A stretch of DNA of 50,327 nt from an uncultured Bacilli bacterium (GTDB lineage Bacteria; Bacillota_I; Bacilli_A; RF39; UBA660), in assembly GCA_934096805.1 (NCBI GenBank), contig CAKOMW010000004.1:1-50327 (forward strand), read 5' to 3'. The notes below the pieces were generated by a model. That model did not search any database, had not been told where the DNA came from, and was given only the letters and a program-made list of their open reading frames with translations. Positions 1 to 7,639 of the stretch are shown piece after piece. Position 1 is the first letter of the stretch. Every line of letters starts with the position of its first letter. The position numbers and the translations under genes are program-made.

Positions 1-98
1 AAAGTATTATTATTGATATTATTTTTATTGTTTTCCCTTTTTTATTTATAGGGTTAGTAGTATTTTGCCCCCCCCCCTAGCGAATAATTGTTTTTCAT
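1..98 (-). CDS. 5' end of phase-variable surface protein, predicted OFF (partial, runs off left edge)
   Basis: Reading leftward from an ATG at 98 gives M-K-N-N-Y-S-L, a glycine run from ten G, then A-K-Y-Y and a stop, so as written only 14 residues are made. With 9 or 12 G the frame continues as GGGQNTTNPINKKGKTIK followed by a run of Ile, i.e. a basic stretch leading into a membrane segment. This mirrors the start of the surface protein at 4119-7136. Promoter, leader and start region match the loci at 7136 and 30590. I infer a third member of the family, cut by the window edge and switched off by the length of its G tract. The rest of the protein cannot be seen. Confidence 0.7.
68..77 (-). 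repeat. Poly-G tract (10 G on the coding strand), OFF length
   Basis: Ten consecutive C on the given strand, seven codons after the start ATG at 98. Lengths of 9 or 12 would keep the frame open into the membrane segment; 10 leads to a TAA four codons later. A homopolymer at this position is the classic substrate for slipped-strand phase variation. Confidence 0.8.
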
Positions 99-205
99 AT
101 TACTTATTAGGTGTATACACATGATGTGTAATTTTTTTGTTTGCACCTGTCCTCCTCTTTAGTTTTCTATGGTTTAATTTTATAACAAAAAAACTCCTTT
201 TTCAA
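99..205 (-). promoter_or_regulatory. Promoter and structured leader of left-edge surface gene
   Basis: -35 TTGAAA (200-205), 17-bp spacer containing T7, -10 TAAAAT (177-182). AGGAGG lies at 151-156, 52 nt from the ATG at 98. Between them an AGGTG/CACCT stem (109-113 with 144-148) encloses a smaller perfect hairpin (116-130, TACACAT/ATGTGTA). Folding it out leaves 10+2 nt between AGGAGG and ATG, the same as at the other two loci. A GTG at the base of the stem is also in frame, so the true start is not certain. Confidence 0.65.
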
Positions 206-251
206 GAGTTTTTTATTCTATTTTTTAATCATTACTTAATATAAATACTGA

Positions 252-719
252 TTATTTGTTTTTTCTTGCTAATTCTTTTTTATATATACCATTATTTAGA
301 CTTGGAACATTATTGCAGTCATAGTTTAATAAAGTATTCAGCTTATCTTTTTTTAATTTTTTTAGTTCTTTTTTTATTTGTTCAAGTTTTTTTATATCGT
401 TTACATCTTCCATATAAATACTGTATATATTAGAAGTACTGTATTCAAATGGTTTATCATTTAGATTGTTTGTACATTTATTTACTAATAATACATTGAC
501 AACATAGCTAGCATTTTTGAATTTTAAATCACGTATACAGATTTCTTTATATTCATCTTCGATATCAGATTCTATTCTCATTGCTGACTTTAGGGATCCA
601 TCTGTAATTATTAGTGTATCAAATACTTTTATCTCTACTATGGATCCGGAATATTCATAGTTTTTTACTGCTTGTAAAAATGGGATTGCTTTCTCTTCTT
701 CGTATTGTTCTATTAACAT
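252..719 (-). CDS. Hypothetical protein, 155 aa
   Basis: I do not recognise this protein. The start is placed at the ATG at 719 (MLIEQYEEEK), because AAAGGAGAGG precedes it by a few bases; an upstream in-frame ATG would add 21 hydrophobic residues but lacks such a site. The body looks soluble: a beta-rich first half, then a lysine/leucine-rich stretch near residues 110-130 (KKLEQIKKELKKLKKDK) likely to be coiled coil. It is transcribed toward the left-edge surface gene, whose promoter overlaps a hairpin (AAAACTC/GAGTTTT, then T) that could terminate this gene. No function is assigned. Confidence 0.6.
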   Translation of the reverse strand: MLIEQYEEEKAIPFLQAVKNYEYSGSIVEIKVFDTLIITDGSLKSAMRIESDIEDEYKEICIRDLKFKNASYVVNVLLVNKCTNNLNDKPFEYSTSNIYSIYMEDVNDIKKLEQIKKELKKLKKDKLNTLLNYDCNNVPSLNNGIYKKELARKNK

Positions 720-866
720 ATTACCTCTCCTTTTCTTTGGACTGTTTATTATACTATAAATTATATAAAAATACAAGAACAATTTTTTTATTTTTTGTTT
801 GCATTTGCTTTACATATTTTGTAATAAAATGTATACTGTAGATATAAGTGTAAAAGGAGGAATATT

Positions 867-1538
867 ATGGAAGAAAAGAAAGATAAAATAATAACTATAT
901 TAGTTATAATAGTTCTTGTTTTAACTGGGGTTCTTGGTTATTTGTGTTTCAGTAAGACTTCAGATAAAGAAAAGCCCATAGAAAATGTAGAGAAAAAGAA
1001 AGATACTAAAAATAACAATATTTTAGCATCAGAATTATTTAGTTTAGGTTATATTAAAAAGGAAGAAAGTACTTCTAAACATCTTATTGAAATTAATGAT
1101 GGTAAAGTAAGAGTTCTTGATTTAGATTCTAATAAAAAAATAGATGTTGATGGCATTTCTGGAACGCCAAAGGTTGTGAGTTATATTTCTGCTTCTGCGA
1201 ATGATATAACATATGTAGTTTTAACTGAAGATGGAGATCTTTATACATCAGATGTTGAATGGATTGATAATGGAGATGAAGCTCCTCCAATGATGCGTGT
1301 TAATTCTTTTATTAAGGTTAATACTAAGAAAGTATTAAATATATATACTCTTAGTGATAAATCTGTTAAGTGTCTTTATCCTGAAAAAGATGCCAGTTTC
1401 TCAGTATTTGTAGAATATGATGATGGTTCTTTAATAGCATATACACAAAGTACTGATACTAAGACTGGTAAGGTTTCTTCTAAGTTTACAAAATCATTTA
1501 ATGAAATGTTTCCTACTCTTACAAGTACTTGCAAATAA
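867..1538 (+). CDS. Hypothetical membrane-anchored protein, 223 aa
   Basis: A single-pass protein: short charged N-terminus, one membrane segment at about residues 9-28 (IITILVIIVLVLTGVLGYL), a lysine-rich linker (30-50), then an extracellular domain of about 170 residues with alternating beta-like stretches and repeated acidic Asp/Gly turns. An ideal AAAGGAGG sits 8 nt before the ATG, and an intrinsic terminator follows directly, so it is a single-gene unit convergent with lon. The outer domain matches no family I can name; by architecture it could be a cell-surface or sensor protein. The gene is surely real, the function is unknown. Confidence 0.7.
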   Translation: MEEKKDKIITILVIIVLVLTGVLGYLCFSKTSDKEKPIENVEKKKDTKNNNILASELFSLGYIKKEESTSKHLIEINDGKVRVLDLDSNKKIDVDGISGTPKVVSYISASANDITYVVLTEDGDLYTSDVEWIDNGDEAPPMMRVNSFIKVNTKKVLNIYTLSDKSVKCLYPEKDASFSVFVEYDDGSLIAYTQSTDTKTGKVSSKFTKSFNEMFPTLTSTCK

Positions 1539-1541
1539 TAT

Positions 1542-1570
1542 AAAAAATAGAGGATTTTCTCTATTTTTTT
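1542..1570. terminator. Intrinsic terminator between the 867-1538 gene and lon
   Basis: AAAAAATAGAG and CTCTATTTTTT form a hairpin with U-runs on both strands, serving the convergent gene pair. Confidence 0.8.
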
Positions 1571-1573
1571 GTT

Positions 1574-3895
1574 TTAATATTCTTTTTTAGTACTGATTAA
1601 GTCTTTATATAATTCTTTGTAATTAGAAACAAAGATGAATCTAATTCCTTCTTTTATATAGTCTTCAATTTCTTCTAGATCTTTTTCATTTTGACTAGGT
1701 AAATATATTTTTGTTACCCCTGCTCTTTTAGCACCGATTATTTTTTCTTTTAATCCTCCGATTGAGAGTATTTCTCCTCGTAATGTTATTTCTCCTGTCA
1801 TAGATATGTTTGATGCAATTTTTCTTTTTGTAACAGCACTTATTATTGCAGTGGTTAAAGTAACTCCTGCACTAGGGCCGTCTTTTCTGATTGCTCCTTC
1901 TGGTACATGTATGTGAATATCATTTTGTTCTAGAATATCATAGTCTATACCAAAGTATTTATAGTTACTTTTTATGTAACTAAGGGCTATTTTAGCACTT
2001 TCTATAAAGACATCTCCTAGTTGTCCTGTTGTTATAACATTACCATTTCCTTTAAAGTAGTTTACTTCTATTTTAAGGATATCTCCTCCAAAAATAGTAT
2101 AGCTCATACCATTTACTACTCCAATGAGAGCTTTATCTTCTTTTAAGTGATATTGGTATTTTTCTTTACCTAAGTATTTTTCTACCATGCCACTTTCTAT
2201 TATGTTAATGCTTTTAGTATTGTCCATTATCATTTCTTTAATAATTTTTCTAAGTATTGAAAGAATTAGTCTTTCAAGTTCACGAACTCCTGCTTCTTTG
2301 GTATATGATCTAATTATTTTAAGAATGGAATCATCTGTAAATTCTATCATTTCGTTTGATAGATTATATTCTTCAATTCCTTTGGGAATTATATGTCTTT
2401 TACAAATATTTAATTTTTCATATTCAGTGTAACTGGACATTTCTACTATTTCTAGCCTATCTAATAATTCTAAAGGAATTCTATCAATGTAATTAGCAGT
2501 GCATATAAACATGACGTTAGATAGGTCGAATTCTTCTTCAATGTAGTTGTCACAGAATTTTTTATTTTGTTCTTTATCTAAAACTTCAAGTAAACTAGAA
2601 GCGGGGTCTCCTTTAATGTCTTTAGTCATTTTATCAATTTCATCAATTACAAATACTGGATTAGCGCTTCCTGCTTTTTTCATACCTTGAACGATTTTTC
2701 CACATGATGAACCAATGTATGCTCTTTTGTGTCCAACTATATCTGATTCATCGTTAATGCCACCGACTGATATTTTTGTAAAGTTTCTATTCATTGCATC
2801 GGCGACACTTTTAGCAAAGGTTGTTTTTCCGACACCGGGAGGACCTACTAGGCAGATAATGGGACTATTGGTATTATTATTCATTTGTAAAAGGGCTAAA
2901 TATTCAAGTATTTTTTCTTTTACATCATCTAATCCAAAATGACTACTGTCAAGGATTTCTTTGGCTTTATTTAAATCTTTATTGTCTTCGGTTTTGATAT
3001 TCCAAGGTAATTCTAAAACAGTATCAATGTACGCTTTAATCATACCAACTTCAGGTGATGACATTGGAGTTGTTTCATATCTTGATAGTTCTATGTCTAG
3101 TCTTTTTTTTACTTTATCTGGAAGGTTTTTATTATTCATTTCATCTCTTATTTTGTCAATTTCAACGTCTTTATCATAAGAAATGCCTAGTTCTTCTTTA
3201 ATAGCTTTGATTCTTTCTTGAAGAATATAATCTTTTTGTGATTTTTCGATATTGTAACTAACTTTTTCTTCAATTTTTTGTTCTAATCTAATTATTTTTA
3301 ATTCTTGATTGATGTCTTCGAATAGCATCATTACTCTAGTGGTGGGGTCTGTTTCGTTTAAGTATTGTAATTTTCTTTCATATGTGCCAGGAATAGACAT
3401 GACAAGTACGTCCGTTATTTTATCAATGTCATTAATGCCTAGAATTTGGGAAAGAACACTATTACTCATATTAGGGTTTTGTTCTATATAGTATTCAACT
3501 TGTTTTATTAAACTTCTAGAGAAAGCAACTTCTTCGTATTTATCTAGTTTTTTGTAATTAATTTCTTTAATTACTGATGTAACAAAGTTGTCGTTTGATT
3601 TTTCATAACTAGAAACTTTTACTCTGTTTAATCCGCGAATTACAATTCTTGTTTTATTGTTAGGTAGGTCAAGTTTCATACTTATATATCCTAAGACTCC
3701 TATCACAGGGTAATCTTCTAAGTCATCGGAAAATGTTTCGCCTTGATGGACTACTAGGATGTGTTTGTTATAGTAAGATTCGGCAAGGGATATCAATTCC
3801 TTGTCTTTATCGTTTTCTAATTCTAGTCTTATTTCAGTTTGAGGGAATAGTATTATATTGTTTAAAACTAATACAGGTAAACATGTTTCTACCAT
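1574..3895 (-). CDS. lon: ATP-dependent protease La (Lon)
   Basis: A full-length Lon A protease, 773 aa, the usual length in Bacillota. Order: N-terminal substrate-recognition domain (1 to about 200), helical linker, AAA+ module with Walker A GPPGVGKTT (351-359) and Walker B VFVIDEID (414-421), then the serine protease domain. The catalytic dyad is visible as Ser675 in DGPSAGVT and Lys718 in GGLKEK. Lon is a cytosolic hexamer that degrades misfolded and regulatory proteins using ATP. The start is well set: GGGAGGG lies 6 nt before the ATG. Its own promoter is upstream and no CIRCE- or CtsR-like operator was noticed. Nothing unusual. Confidence 0.97.
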   Translation of the reverse strand: MVETCLPVLVLNNIILFPQTEIRLELENDKDKELISLAESYYNKHILVVHQGETFSDDLEDYPVIGVLGYISMKLDLPNNKTRIVIRGLNRVKVSSYEKSNDNFVTSVIKEINYKKLDKYEEVAFSRSLIKQVEYYIEQNPNMSNSVLSQILGINDIDKITDVLVMSIPGTYERKLQYLNETDPTTRVMMLFEDINQELKIIRLEQKIEEKVSYNIEKSQKDYILQERIKAIKEELGISYDKDVEIDKIRDEMNNKNLPDKVKKRLDIELSRYETTPMSSPEVGMIKAYIDTVLELPWNIKTEDNKDLNKAKEILDSSHFGLDDVKEKILEYLALLQMNNNTNSPIICLVGPPGVGKTTFAKSVADAMNRNFTKISVGGINDESDIVGHKRAYIGSSCGKIVQGMKKAGSANPVFVIDEIDKMTKDIKGDPASSLLEVLDKEQNKKFCDNYIEEEFDLSNVMFICTANYIDRIPLELLDRLEIVEMSSYTEYEKLNICKRHIIPKGIEEYNLSNEMIEFTDDSILKIIRSYTKEAGVRELERLILSILRKIIKEMIMDNTKSINIIESGMVEKYLGKEKYQYHLKEDKALIGVVNGMSYTIFGGDILKIEVNYFKGNGNVITTGQLGDVFIESAKIALSYIKSNYKYFGIDYDILEQNDIHIHVPEGAIRKDGPSAGVTLTTAIISAVTKRKIASNISMTGEITLRGEILSIGGLKEKIIGAKRAGVTKIYLPSQNEKDLEEIEDYIKEGIRFIFVSNYKELYKDLISTKKEY

Positions 3896-3926
3896 TAAAA
3901 TCCCTCCCAGAAAAATATTACTTTCT

Positions 3927-3954
3927 ATTATAACAAGTTTATTTTTTTTATCAA
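3927..3954 (-). promoter_or_regulatory. Sigma-A promoter of lon
   Basis: -35 TTGATA (3949-3954), 16-bp spacer, perfect -10 TATAAT (3927-3932), about 30 bp before the lon start codon. Confidence 0.7.
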
Positions 3955-3984
3955 GGGGTTTTTAATATTTCATGATTTTTTTAG

Positions 3985-4030
3985 GTTAAAGAGGCTTAGG
4001 AGGCCTGTGCGACAAGCGATATAAGAAGCA
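3985..4030 (-). other. Possible remnant of a DGR variable-region 3' end
   Basis: This short GC-richer patch lies in the AT-rich DNA just past the stop of the surface gene at 4119. Its coding-strand text GCTTGTCGCACAGGCCTCC resembles the terminal part of the variable region at 26969 (GCTTGTCTTGACGTTCAGGCCTCT). It is outside any reading frame now. The similarity is short and may be chance. Confidence 0.3.
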
Positions 4031-4118
4031 TTAGAGAAATTGTATAAGATTGACTTGAGTTGTCTATTATATTTCTTATATAATCTATAAATATTTAAGT
4101 GTTAAAAATAATTAATTA

Positions 4119-7100
4119 TTATTCTTTAGAAATATCAAGCACAACTCTAAATGAAAATTTACTGTATACTTCTGTACCTTCACCATCATAAAAACCTGAA
4201 TATCCCTTAGAGCTTCCATTTCTGTCATTAAAATTGAAAGCACCTGCGCCTGTAGTATCATTATATAAACCACCACGTAAAAACCAGGGATAATTAAAAC
4301 TTGAAGTAGTATTGCCCTGTGGCAATGTGCCCGTATCAGAATACCACTTACCACTTGATGAAGCCATTTCTACTGTTGCATCTCCTAGTCTTCCTCTTGT
4401 ATAGGTTGTAGGACTTGTATTATATGTATAACTATCATAATACTTTGCAAGTGGATATATTGTTGTACTCCAATTTCCTGCTGCTTGAGAGAAAAATTGA
4501 TTTGAAGTATTAACCATATTTCCCATTACATATTCATCCAAGCCTCCACTCATGTCGTACACTCCATATACATTTCCAGTGGTTGATGCTTTTATTCCAC
4601 TTGCTCCATTATATTTGTTTTTATCTGTTGTGCATGTTGTTGATGATTCATCTGCACTTACTGTGTCTGCTCCGATCCCTGTTATTTTATCACTACAATT
4701 ATTTATTGTTAATTCTTCACATTTACCAGAAGTACATCTTCCATATTTTGAATGATATAAGTATGTTACTACTCCCCATTCTGTATTCTTCATCATATGG
4801 ATATCTATATTATTAGTGTCTCCGGTTAAATTACCATTGTAGTTAAATGTTGTACTACTACTTTGTGGAAAGCCATATGCATTATTTGCTTTTTCCATTT
4901 GTCTTGCATCTCTAAACTGATATGACACACCTTTATAACTAAGAGGTCCTACATTAGGTTTTATTATTATTGTTGATTCATCAGTTGAAGTAGCAGTTGG
5001 TAATTCTGTTGCACTACTCTCAAATTTTCCTACCCATAATCCTGTTAGTTCTGTGTTTCCAAATGTAAATGCTGGATGGGTATATGTACTTGTTCCTGCT
5101 TTCAAACTTCCATTTGTTGTATCTGTACATGTCTGTGATGTTGTACCACTTCCCGATACATTATCAGTACACTTTATTGTGCCTGTACTTTCTGTTCCAT
5201 TTTCAAACTTTATCTTTATTTCTTCTGGTGTATTTGTATTAAGATAAGTATAAGTATACCTTGGTATCCATACCCACATTGTATTTATATCATTCATTGG
5301 TATTTCTGTTCCTGTAGTTGCTTTTAAATATGTTTCTCTATTAGCACTTGTAACAGTTACTGCATTTGCCCACATCTTATTATCATAATCATACCACTTA
5401 TATGTTTCATTTGTATTACTGGTATCTGCTTTCTTCCAACTACTACTTGCACTATCATAATACACAGGTATCATATTACTTGTAAGTACTGGCTTATTTG
5501 CTCCGCTTTCATCTAAGTTACTAATTATTTTATTACTTAACACAGCACGAGTTGTATTATATGTATTAGCATAACCACCATTACAATTAAAGTTAAATAA
5601 TCCAGCATTAATTCCATTACTATGGTATCCGCCACGCATAAACCAAGGACGAGTGCTACTAGCAAAGTAAGCATAATCTGAATACCAATTACCAGACGGA
5701 CCAGTAGGCGCCATTTCAACTGTTGCATCTCCTAATTTTCCTCGTGTATACTCTATTCTGTTCGTTCCATAACTATATTTATTATAGTATCTCTTACTTG
5801 GAAATGCATATGTTCCTGTAAATGATGTTCCTTTGCCACTATCATATAGTATTCCTGTAAAGGCTGAATTATAATTAGTACTAGTTGCTGAATCACCACT
5901 CATTACTTTTCCATCACTATATACAATATCACCAGCAACATATTCCCATGAACCACCATTTAAATCATATATTCCATATACATTTCCCGTTGTACTTGCG
6001 CTTTGTCCAAGGTCAGTATTATATGCATTGCATGTAGCCCCACTAGTTGTTGAATCAACAGATTGAGGCCCACATCCTGTCGTATATGTATTTTCAGCAT
6101 TTATTGCTATTTCTTTATTTATTCCATATTTACTATGCGATAAGTAGGCTACTGCTCCCCATTCCATATTCATCATCATATGAGTTTCATCACTTATACT
6201 AAATCCATATTGATTTCCACTTTCTCTCATTTTATATATTCCATTAAAGAACGTCCCTACTTGTGCTCCTCTCCACGATTTTACATTTGGTACTATTTTT
6301 GGTCTTATTGTTTGCAAGTTACACCCTGAACCTACTGACACATAATTTGATACAGTGCAAACAGTATCACTTGATACTTCAAACTTTCCTACCCATATTC
6401 CCTTTAATTCTTCACCAGACTCTCTTATATTATTATCATTCTTATCCCACCAAAATGCTGGATGGGTATATGTTGAAGTTCCTGTTTTTAATGAACCATT
6501 TGTTGTATCTGTACATATTTCACTTGTACTACTAGTACCAGTTACCGCATCACTACATTTTATTGTACCACTACTACTTGTTCCACTTTCAAACTTAATA
6601 CCTATCTCTTGTGGTGTATTATTTTTTAAATATGTATATGTATATCTTGGTATCCATACCCACATTGTATTTATATCATTCATTGATATTTCTGTTCCTG
6701 CTTTTGCTTTCAAATAAGTACTCCTATTTGTATCTGTAACAGTTACTGCATTTGCCCACATCTTATTATCGTAATCATACCATTTATATGTTTTGGATGC
6801 ATTTTCGTTATCTGCTTTTCTCCAAACACTGTTTGTTTCATCATAATATACTGGTATCATATTTTCTGTTAAAACTGGTGCGTTTGCGCCACTTTCATCT
6901 AAATTGCCTGCATTAACACTAAGTTTTAACACATTATTAGACACTACACTACTACTCCACTTTGCATATGATGCATTAGTGAGATTATAAGAGATTACTC
7001 CTGTTATTACAAGAAAAAGAATACCTACTAAACTTAATAGATATTTATTATAGTCGTTTATATCTTTAAATAAAGGGTTTTGTTTTATTTTATTACTAGT

Positions 7101-7136
7101 ATCCCCCCCCCCCCCAGACGAATATTTGTTTATCAT
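4119..7136 (-). CDS. Phase-variable two-module surface protein with FGE/C-type-lectin-like domains, predicted ON
   Basis: About 1005 aa from the ATG at 7136. Order: short N-terminus with a Gly4 run encoded by 13 G, basic linker, membrane segment (KYLLSLVGILFLVITGVI) ending in ASYAKW, then two tandem copies of one module. Each copy has GANxPVL, MIPVYYD, YKWYDYDNKMWANAVTV, NTMWVWIPRYTYTYL, a THPAF block, EWGAVAYLSHSKYG or EWGVVTYLYHSKYG, and a terminal RGG block typical of FGE-sulfatase/C-type-lectin folds used as DGR targets. Both terminal blocks (near 4130-4290 and 5540-5660) are AT-rich, unlike the GC-rich variable regions at 26969 and 49689, so they look long unmutated or ameliorated. Likely a surface-exposed binding protein; the ligand is unknown. 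An upstream in-frame ATG at 7160 is possible but lies inside the leader hairpin. Confidence 0.85.
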   Translation of the reverse strand: MINKYSSGGGGDTSNKIKQNPLFKDINDYNKYLLSLVGILFLVITGVISYNLTNASYAKWSSSVVSNNVLKLSVNAGNLDESGANAPVLTENMIPVYYDETNSVWRKADNENASKTYKWYDYDNKMWANAVTVTDTNRSTYLKAKAGTEISMNDINTMWVWIPRYTYTYLKNNTPQEIGIKFESGTSSSGTIKCSDAVTGTSSTSEICTDTTNGSLKTGTSTYTHPAFWWDKNDNNIRESGEELKGIWVGKFEVSSDTVCTVSNYVSVGSGCNLQTIRPKIVPNVKSWRGAQVGTFFNGIYKMRESGNQYGFSISDETHMMMNMEWGAVAYLSHSKYGINKEIAINAENTYTTGCGPQSVDSTTSGATCNAYNTDLGQSASTTGNVYGIYDLNGGSWEYVAGDIVYSDGKVMSGDSATSTNYNSAFTGILYDSGKGTSFTGTYAFPSKRYYNKYSYGTNRIEYTRGKLGDATVEMAPTGPSGNWYSDYAYFASSTRPWFMRGGYHSNGINAGLFNFNCNGGYANTYNTTRAVLSNKIISNLDESGANKPVLTSNMIPVYYDSASSSWKKADTSNTNETYKWYDYDNKMWANAVTVTSANRETYLKATTGTEIPMNDINTMWVWIPRYTYTYLNTNTPEEIKIKFENGTESTGTIKCTDNVSGSGTTSQTCTDTTNGSLKAGTSTYTHPAFTFGNTELTGLWVGKFESSATELPTATSTDESTIIIKPNVGPLSYKGVSYQFRDARQMEKANNAYGFPQSSSTTFNYNGNLTGDTNNIDIHMMKNTEWGVVTYLYHSKYGRCTSGKCEELTINNCSDKITGIGADTVSADESSTTCTTDKNKYNGASGIKASTTGNVYGVYDMSGGLDEYVMGNMVNTSNQFFSQAAGNWSTTIYPLAKYYDSYTYNTSPTTYTRGRLGDATVEMASSSGKWYSDTGTLPQGNTTSSFNYPWFLRGGLYNDTTGAGAFNFNDRNGSSKGYSGFYDGEGTEVYSKFSFRVVLDISKE
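7103..7115 (-). repeat. Poly-G tract (13 G on the coding strand), ON length
   Basis: Thirteen consecutive C on the given strand. Here the frame runs S-S-G-G-G-G-D-T-S-N into the basic linker and membrane segment; gain or loss of one G would truncate the product within a few codons. Confidence 0.85.
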
Positions 7137-7244
7137 ATTACTTGTTGGGTGCGCATACATATTATGTATTTTTTTGTAGTTACACCCATCCTCCTCTTTA
7201 GTTTTCTATAACTTAATTCTAATACAAAAAAACTTCTTTTTCAA
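7137..7244 (-). promoter_or_regulatory. Promoter and structured leader of the ON surface gene
   Basis: -35 TTGAAA (7239-7244), 17-bp spacer with T7, -10 TAGAAT (7216-7221). AGGAGG at 7190-7195 is 53 nt from the ATG at 7136. GGGTG/CACCC arms (7147-7151 with 7183-7187) enclose an ATACAT/ATGTAT hairpin (7155-7169), and folding leaves 10+2 nt between AGGAGG and ATG. A short frame starting at the ATG directly after AGGAGG ends in TGA overlapping the surface-protein ATG, so translational coupling is an alternative at this locus only. Confidence 0.65.
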
Positions 7245-7286
7245 GAAATTTTTTTAATTTATACAAAATAGTACTTTTTAATATCC

Positions 7287-7369
7287 TTTTTTATATCAAA
7301 AGCTATTTTTGCCCTAGGGCAATTCTAAATTTTGTGCACTATTTTTTATACCAAATGTTATTTTTGCTC
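7287..7369 (+). repeat. Imperfect direct repeat upstream of the small toxin-like gene
   Basis: Two 28-bp copies (7287-7314 and 7342-7369) share the pattern TTTTTTATAYCAAAWGYTATTTTTGCYC. The second runs into the -35 of the promoter at 7364, so the pair could be an operator. Between the surface-gene promoter and the toxin-like gene (7245-7460) I see only this repeat, a GCCCTAGGGC palindrome and that promoter. Confidence 0.45.
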
Positions 7370-7393
7370 ATTTGCATTGTATTTTTATATAAT
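7364..7393 (+). promoter_or_regulatory. Promoter of small hydrophobic peptide gene
   Basis: TTGCTC (7364-7369), 18-bp spacer, TATAAT (7388-7393), giving a leader of about 60 nt before the start at 7461. Confidence 0.5.
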
Positions 7394-7460
7394 ATATAGT
7401 GTTATTAGCACGTATCTTTGGGCGTCGGCTTTACTTTCTATGAAAGTGAGGTGATGTATA

Positions 7461-7541
7461 ATGAGTAAAAAAAACGACTTGATTAGCATTCTGCTTATTA
7501 TCATACTTTTTTTGTTAATTATCATCTATAGATTAATCTAA
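7461..7541 (+). CDS. Small hydrophobic peptide, candidate type I toxin (26 aa)
   Basis: A 26-codon frame, MSKKNDLISILLI... ending in IIIYRLI and TAA: three lysines and an acidic residue, then an uninterrupted run of Ile/Leu/Phe long enough to cross the membrane. GAGGTG lies 7 nt before the ATG and a promoter about 70 bp upstream. A strong hairpin follows (7561-7595). A divergent promoter on the opposite strand (7646-7674) would drive an RNA back through that hairpin. This matches the Fst/par and TxpA/BsrG plan: short membrane peptide, antisense RNA, overlapping ends. The peptide has no clear sequence match to a named family, so the toxin role is inferred from size, hydrophobicity and layout. 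It could also be a membrane regulator peptide. Confidence 0.55.
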   Translation: MSKKNDLISILLIIILFLLIIIYRLI

Positions 7542-7554
7542 ATGTTTTAATTAA

Positions 7555-7639
7555 TGACTAAAGCGACGTCTCTCTGATATAGGGAAACGTCGCTTTCAAA
7601 CAAAATTTGGAAGCTGACGTTCAAGGAACGTGCTTCTTT
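7555..7639 (-). ncRNA. Candidate antisense (antitoxin) RNA opposite the small toxin gene
   Basis: On the minus strand TTGTAT (7669-7674), a 17-bp spacer and TATATT (7646-7651) predict a start near 7639. The RNA would contain hairpin 7610-7636 (GAAGC, ACGTTC, GAACGT, GCTTC) and hairpin 7561-7595 (AAGCGACGT/ACGTCGCTT), the latter shared with the end of the toxin transcript. Toxin-leader text CGTCGGCTTT (near 7423) repeats as CGTCGCTTT in the hairpin, giving the antisense RNA a second pairing site. Ends are inferred. Confidence 0.4.
7561..7595. terminator. Hairpin ending the toxin-like transcript, possibly bidirectional
   Basis: Perfect 9-bp arms AAGCGACGT (7561-7569) and ACGTCGCTT (7587-7595) around a 17-nt loop; T follows on the plus strand, but the U-run is weak. 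Confidence 0.5.

Noticed and set aside
99..150. Inverted repeats in the leaders as sites of an invertible DNA switch
   Set aside because: The arms are only 5-6 bp and differ among loci, no invertase is seen, and an RNA stem explains the constant geometry better.
614..841. 75-codon plus-strand frame opposite the 252-719 gene
   Set aside because: No ribosome site; hydrophobic shadow of the opposite strand and its promoter region.
4112..4354. 80-codon minus-strand frame inside the end of the two-module surface gene
   Set aside because: Different frame of a clearly coding region, without its own signals.
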